A stretch of DNA of 64,000 nucleotides from Limonium bicolor. Taxonomy: Eukaryota; Streptophyta; Magnoliopsida; Caryophyllales; Plumbaginaceae. The notes beneath the pieces are model-generated. The model made no database searches, was not told the origin of the DNA, and saw only the letters and a program-made list of their open reading frames with translations. The position numbers were made by a program, and so were the translations under genes. Below, piece by piece: positions 59,047 to 64,000 of this stretch (position 1 is its first letter; each line of letters opens with the position of its first letter). Location of the stretch: NCBI GenBank assembly GCA_023374045.1, contig CM041777.1:467509827-467573826 (forward strand). The letters run 5' to 3'.

Positions 59047-59087
59047 CTTGATCGTCTTCCATAGAGTTAGCTTTCTAGAAGAGACCC

Positions 59088-59099
59088 GCTTTGATATCA
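59088..59099 (-). other. Degenerate tRNA-iMet-type PBS
   Basis: The minus strand reads TGATATCAAAGC, two mismatches from TGGTATCAGAGC, two bases from the LTR end. Confidence 0.7.
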
Positions 59100-59101
59100 A
59101 T

Positions 59102-60234
59102 TGTAAAGAGCTAGTGCTCCTGATGCGTCCCCGACCGGTCGTGGACGTATCTATGACTCAATTAAATTTCGATGGTTCAAGGGAATAGACGCGAGATAAA
59201 CTTAAACTGGAAAACACATTTCGATTGAGAATTTACACACACGTAGTTCACTCAACCTCCCTTGCCCCACACATGGACTCCCGAGACAATTTCGACTTTA
59301 CCCCTAAAGTCATCAACCCTCTCCTAACTATCGGCCTACGGTTCACCGACCGTTCCCCGACCTGTCGTTCTATCAAATACCCAATGTATTGATACTCTAA
59401 CCCAATCCTCTCTAGATCACCAACTCTCTAGCACTTACACACACTCCTAAGTCTGATCCACACTTGCCCAGATCATCTCTTTCTTTTCTCTCGTACAAGC
59501 ATATCTTACAAAGGACATTAATGCACGTATATATACAAGTTAGTTAAGATGTAAACTAACAACCTATGAGTGTAGACTCTAAGAGTAGAGTACTTCTTCT
59601 TCTACGGATATAATAGCCGCACCCTACTTCAGATTTTCTTCCAACTTGATCTGAAGCGAACAACACACGTGTTGCCTTGTGAATGGGCAAGTTGGCAGTG
59701 TGTCTTCCAAGTGGTCATTCACCACTAGCATCCTCAACTTGTCTGACCTTGTCTGGTCCATTAATGCTCATAAATGCTCTCTTTTGAATTTATTATAGCT
59801 ATGTAATGATGTTCATTAATAGCCTTTGCTTATCTTGTTATCTTGCACATTAATGAGCTTCATCTTTTGTCATGAGCTAGTTGCTGGAATGAGTGTGATA
59901 TATCTGAGTGAGTTTGTCAACGTTGCTAACACATTTTCGTCCTTGTACGATGTCTGATGTAAGAGATACATGATGGTGTGGTTCTTGACTGCTTGTGTGT
60001 ACTAGAAGTCCTCCGAAGCTCTCGCAGACAGGTGCCCGACTGGTAGAGCACATGTCGTGTGCTGAGCGTGCTTACAACCTTGCGTGCTAAGTCACTCATG
60101 ACTTAAGTGCGCTTGCAACCTTGCGTGCTAAGCCACTTATATACCTGTCTATCTGAATCATGAAACTTGACAAACGTATTAGATAGACAATACAAGGTTT
60201 GCTATCATCAAAACTAAAGGATCTTGTCTTAACA
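59102..60234 (-). repeat. 5' LTR of the truncated copia element
   Basis: The plus strand runs TGTAAAG...CTTAACA, 1133 bp, with matching short inverted ends. It contains GC-rich palindromic words such as CCCCGACCGGTCGTGG near 59138-59153. The right end is fixed by the resumption of gypsy integrase DNA. Confidence 0.75.
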
Positions 60235-60956
60235 TGTTGTTGTAGGCAAACTCGATCAAAGTGACATGCTGATCCCAACTTCCACCGAAATCCAGAGCAC
60301 AAGCCCTTAGCATATCCTCCAGGATCTAATTAGTCCTCTCCGTCTGACCATCTAACTGAGGATGGTCGGCTGAGTTGAAGGCTAAACTCGTCCCCAGAGC
60401 CTAGTGCAAGCTACGCCAGAAGCGGGACACAAACCTCGGATCTCTATCCGAAACTATGGTCGCCGGAACTACGTGAAACCTCACAATCCATCAATGTACA
60501 GTCGAGCAAGGCGCTCCAGGCTGAAGGTCTTCTTGGCTGACAGAAAGTGAGTAGACTTCGTAAGTCTATCAATAATCACCCAAACAACATCAAATTCATA
60601 AGAAGTCCTAGCGAGGCCCATCACGAAATCCATCCCTACACTCTCCCACCTCCACTCAAGCACGGGAAGGGGCTGAAGAAGACCAACAAGTCTCTGATGC
60701 TCAGCCTTCACTTGTTGGCAGTCTGACAGCGAGTCACAAACTCTAAGATTTTCATCTTCATATTATTCCACCAGAAAGACTTCCTAAGATCCTGGTACAT
60801 CATCACACCTCCTGGGTATACCAAGTATGAGACTCCATGTGCCTCCTGCATAATGTCCTGCCGTAAGGCCACATCACTAGGCACACAAATCCTACCTCTG
60901 AAGCGCAAACAACCATCGGCGGACACACTAAAGTCTGAATCCTGATCAGCAGACAA
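60235..60956 (-). pseudogene. Gypsy pol fragment: integrase zinc-binding and core domains
   Basis: From right: FSVSADGCLRFRGRICVPSD, an H2C2-type segment with LVYPGGVMMYQDLRKSFWW and CQTANK, then LEWRWESVGMDFVMGLARTS (first catalytic Asp) and IIDRLTKSTHFL. After a deletion come SDRDPRFVSRF, DGQTERTN and [11 protein letters not shown], with in-frame stops. It is cut by the copia LTR at 60234 and by another LTR at 60957. Close in sequence to the Tekay-type pol at 35154-41100 but a separate copy. Confidence 0.85.
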
Positions 60957-61505
60957 TGTAACACCCCTAAAACCGGCCTAAGAGTTAAGGGCATTACACG
61001 CCGCGTATTACTACCTAATAACGCAAGGCTCTAACGCTTAACAGTCACCAATAAGGCCCGAAACAACACTTCCATAAATACTTGTAAAACAATTGTACTG
61101 GATACATCAAAACCATAAAACAATCCTCAAACCGAAAGGAAACGTCAAAAGGAAGTAAGGCCCGAAGGCTACAACTCATACAATCGAATGTTTAACAATA
61201 AAATGTCTAATAAATCAAAGCTCCAGAACTAGAATGACCCTCGCTGATCAATCTGCAAAAATGTTAAAAGTAGGGAAGTGAGCACACAACTATGCCTAGT
61301 AAGCAGTGACCGTCATCAGTAAGGTCGCTCAAAACAATTGAAAACAGAGGAGAAGCAGAGGTTAGCACAAAACCATAGTTCTCACAAATAGTCAGAGCAC
61401 TGCTGAAACAAATACAGAATGGATCACCAGAGTTCCCAATTCAGAAACAATCAGAGTTCACAAACAGATAGGGGACACAGTACCATCACTAGTGCAGAAA
61501 ATGTT

Positions 61506-61860
61506 TTTAACCACGGTTATTTTGCCTATATACCACGGTTAGGAACCGTGGTTTATGCTCGCGTCGTATATTGACAAATAGCTATAAACGACGGTTCATA
61601 ACCGTCGTTTAAAGTAAGTGAAGAAACCACGGTTGGTCGAAACCGTCGTTTAAGACCCCTTCTCCCGCGATATTTCATTGACTTTATACCACGGTTGGGA
61701 GTCAGAACCGTGGTATAAAGTGTGTTATATATGACGGTTCCACATAGAACCGTGGTATAAAGTGTGTTATAAATGACGGTTATTCTTAAAACCGTGGTAT
61801 ATAGTGTATAAAATCAATAAACCACGGTTATACATAAAACCGTGGTTTATAGTCTGTGAA
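61506..61860. repeat. CACTA left subterminal repeats
   Basis: Inverted pairs such as ACCACGGTT/AACCGTGGT (61532-61552) and ACGACGGTT/AACCGTCGT, spaced about 40-60 bp. They probably bind transposase, as subterminal motifs do in En/Spm. Confidence 0.85.
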
Positions 61861-61929
61861 TTTTTTTCCAGTTCGCCGGCGATTTAGCGGCGCCACCTTC
61901 AATCGTAATTTCTCAACAGAGAGCGCAGA

Positions 61930-62360
61930 CGGAAGAGAATGAAGAGGCCAGAACATGTATGTTCCTTGTTTGTGAATTAGGGTTGCTAAATAATGAGTGA
62001 AGTCGCATTAAGTTCCTTGTTCGTCGGTAGGTTGCAAAATTACCGTGAAAGAGAATGAGAGAGGGCGGAGCTGTTCGCCGGTTAGGGTTGCAAAAAATTA
62101 CAGTGAAGAAGAGGCGCAGAGCATGTGTTCCTTGTTCGCTAGTGTGGGTTGCAAAAATTACCATGAAAACAAGAGGCGCAGAGCATGTCCTTGTTCGCCG
62201 GTAAGGTTTGCAAAAATTACAGTGAAGAGGCGCAGCATGTGTTCCTTGTTTTCCAGTATGGCGAAGAGCGCCGGTGGGTTGCAAAAATTACCGCGAGTTG
62301 AAGAAGAAGAAGAACAAGAAGAAGAGTTGCAGAGCATATATGTGTTCCTTGTTCGACAGT
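61930..62360. repeat. CACTA central minisatellite, five to six units of about 60-80 bp
   Basis: Units share TGTTCCTTGTTCGCCGG, GGGTTGCAAAAATTAC and GTGAAGA...GGCGCAGAGCATG, with variable deletions. Overlapping ORFs on both strands translate the repeat only. Confidence 0.8.
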
Positions 62361-62460
62361 GTTAACTGGTTGTAAAACAGTGAAAGAGAATATATATAAT
62401 AAGAGAAAGAGAAAGAGCCACGTTAATTTTCGCCGAAAATTTGAATTCCCGCTTAGACTA

Positions 62461-62815
62461 TATACCACGGTTCTACCAAGAAACCGTCATTTAAAGTTGT
62501 TTGACCACGACTAAAAACGACGGTTTTGACAAAACCGTGGTTTAAAATACAACGTGTCAAGCTATATACCACGGTTCCACACAAAACCGAGGTATATAAT
62601 ACAATGCGTCAAGCTATATATGACGGTTCCATGAAGAACCGTGGTATAAAATGCAACGCGTAAAGCTATATATGACGGTTCCAGCTAGAACCGTGGTATA
62701 AAATCTCCCGCCAAGAATTTTTGTGACGGTTATTCTAATAACCGTGGTTTAAAACTTTTAAATGACGGTTATGCGATTAACCGTGGTTTAAAGTGCGTCA
62801 TTTAAAATCTTTTTT
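62461..62815. repeat. CACTA right subterminal repeats
   Basis: The same ACGGTT/AACCGT pairs as on the left, mostly TGACGGTT paired with AACCGTGG across short spacers, running almost to the terminus. Confidence 0.85.
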
Positions 62816-63177
62816 CTACTAGTGCATGCACACACTCAGAAGGGTCGAAGACCCATAGACCATAACAGGTCTTTCGGCAACGCAGAAATGACTCGAAGAG
62901 CCAAAGGGTTCGTCAACCCCACAGAACATAAAGGAATGACCCACACTCAGAACGAAGTCTACATGGTATACCACGGAATAGCTCGACCCAGCCATTCACG
63001 GCTCAGAAACAGAGTAAAGTGCCCCAAAACAGAAGGTTTACAAAAACAGAAGCAACCTTGCATGAAACCATGCCAAAACACTTACAATACCGTAGTAGAG
63101 ACTTAGAGGAGCCCAACGCCACAAACGGCACTCAAATCGGAGTTCAGACGGAGAAGTTACGCAGTAAACAGAGCAGT

Positions 63178-63560
63178 GTCCGACCTTATGTCCGGACGTC
63201 GAAGTTCGGACGCAGGTCGAGACTCAGAAACCAGAATAGCCAAATGTCCGAACTTGTGTCTGGACATCAACGTTCGGACACAAGTCGATTTGAAATCAGA
63301 CAGGAGATTTCAGAGTGTCCGAACATCTAAGTTCGGACTGATGTTCGGACAGGTTTTACGAAAGAGTTACGCGGAAGGTCCGACCTTGTGTCCGGACGTC
63401 GAAGTTCGGACACAGGTCGAACTTAAATCAGAGAAAAACAAAGGGAGTGTCAGAACATCAATGCTCGGACTGATGTTCGGACATACCCCGAACTTTGAAA
63501 ATCAGAAAGGCAAAAACACACTGTCCGAACTTCAAAGCTCGGACGGAAGTCCGGACAGTG
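63178..63560. repeat. Hairpin array in the right-edge LTR, six units
   Basis: Related to 33848-34157 but with one extra unit: a GTCCGACCTTGTGTCCGGAC...AAGTTCGGAC unit recurs at about 63380-63412. Pairs such as GTCCGAACATC/GATGTTCGGAC are kept. The ORF at 63176-63826 is translated repeat. Confidence 0.85.
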
Positions 63561-64000
63561 CGAAAACTGCAATTTCCAGAAGACGATCAGAGCAGAAAAA
63601 CAACGCAATTCGATACCACGAATCGCCAACTCAGAACACACACCAAATCAGTCATAAATACAGAAGACCATGGGGGTTTAGCCAATCCAAAACGCAATCA
63701 AACATCAACACAATTAGACACACACTCAAATCAGACAACAAAACCTTGCAAACCCCATGGCTGAACTTCCAAACCGAATCGAGTAACCACCTACCTCAAT
63801 TATCAGCAATTAATCCAACGATCTGAACAGTCCACAACAGCCCCGAATAATCCACCAGCAGATACACGCAACAGTTTCTGATCTCCACAAGTCGACTATT
63901 CCACAATCAGCAACTAGAACGGAAAACCTAGAATATCGAAATCCAAAAACTGCAACACAAACCTGAAAACGAGAGTGCAGAATCTTACAAATCTGAACCC

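Larger units (their letters stand above)
57290..60234 (-). mobile_element. Truncated Ty1/copia element (5' LTR, PBS, gag)
   Basis: It consists of LTR 59102-60234, PBS-like 59088-59099 and gag 59046 to about 57290. Protease, integrase, RT and the 3' LTR are absent on the left, so the element lost its 3' part. Its LTR interrupts gypsy integrase at 60235. Confidence 0.85.
61487..62824. mobile_element. Non-autonomous CACTA (En/Spm-type) DNA transposon, 1338 bp
   Basis: It begins CACTAGTGCAGAAAA and ends TTTTCTACTAGTG, the typical CACTA termini. It is flanked by CAT on both sides (61484-61486, 62825-62827), a 3-bp TSD. The uninterrupted LTR relatives read straight across this point. No transposase is present. 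The subterminal regions carry many ACGGTT/AACCGT repeats and the centre is a minisatellite. Confidence 0.92.
60957..64000 (-). repeat. LTR of the Tekay-type family, continuing beyond the window, split by a CACTA element
   Basis: It starts TGTAACACCCC and follows the sequence of 32962-34700 with moderate divergence, including the hairpin array. It interrupts gypsy pol at 60956. A CACTA transposon occupies 61487-62824. Whether it is a solo LTR or a left LTR of a further element cannot be seen. Confidence 0.85.

Noticed and set aside
61913..62365. Overlapping ORFs on both strands in the CACTA element
   Set aside because: They translate the central minisatellite; no transposase motif.
1..64000. 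tRNA or rRNA genes, or an endogenous pararetrovirus
   Set aside because: No cloverleaf or rRNA core seen by eye; all RT/integrase pieces belong to copia, gypsy or LINE families. A tRNA search program would be decisive and was not available.

Overview
This window looks like nuclear DNA of a flowering plant, probably a eudicot. It is AT-rich and consists almost entirely of nested, decayed transposable elements around one intron-containing host gene. I saw no bacterial operon, rRNA, tRNA or CRISPR array. I cannot name the species.

Layout. (1) 1-7531: a minus-strand Ty3/gypsy element with long LTRs (the left LTR is cut by the window edge). It has only a broken gag and a long 3' region of minisatellites and palindromes, so it looks like a gag-only, non-autonomous (TR-GAG-like) element. 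(2) It sits in a minus-strand Ty1/copia element (7532-16136; right LTR 15592-16136). That copia is also split by a 3.9-kb solo LTR (8410-12316) and probably by another LTR (about 13740-15125). (3) 16521-49384 is a matryoshka. A Stowaway-like MITE is split by a minus-strand L1-type LINE (16597-49214, 15-bp target duplication). The LINE is split by a long-LTR gypsy remnant that has become a 4517-bp tandem array (18898-32527) and by a chromodomain (Tekay-type) gypsy element (32962-46615). The latter is split again by a 4.8-kb solo LTR (36048-40865). (4) 49385-55207: the only convincing host gene, a five-exon plus-strand Atos-like (DUF4210/FAM214-type) gene with a probable GC-AG intron, followed by a MITE (56439-56881). 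(5) 57290-60234: a truncated minus-strand copia element (gag, PBS, LTR) inserted in a gypsy pol fragment (60235-60956). (6) 60957-64000: an LTR of the Tekay-type family carrying a 1338-bp non-autonomous CACTA transposon (61487-62824, TSD CAT).

The nesting is supported by target-site duplications. In three cases, taking out the insert plus one TSD copy leaves the interrupted reading frame continuous.

The most unusual signals are structural. Arrays of short GC-rich inverted repeats built on GTCCG/CGGAC or GGACC/GGTCC occur inside LTRs of at least three unrelated families, with stem sequences that covary between units. A small stem-loop with covarying arms lies directly beside the polypurine tract in several elements. 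Neither is explained by coding capacity.
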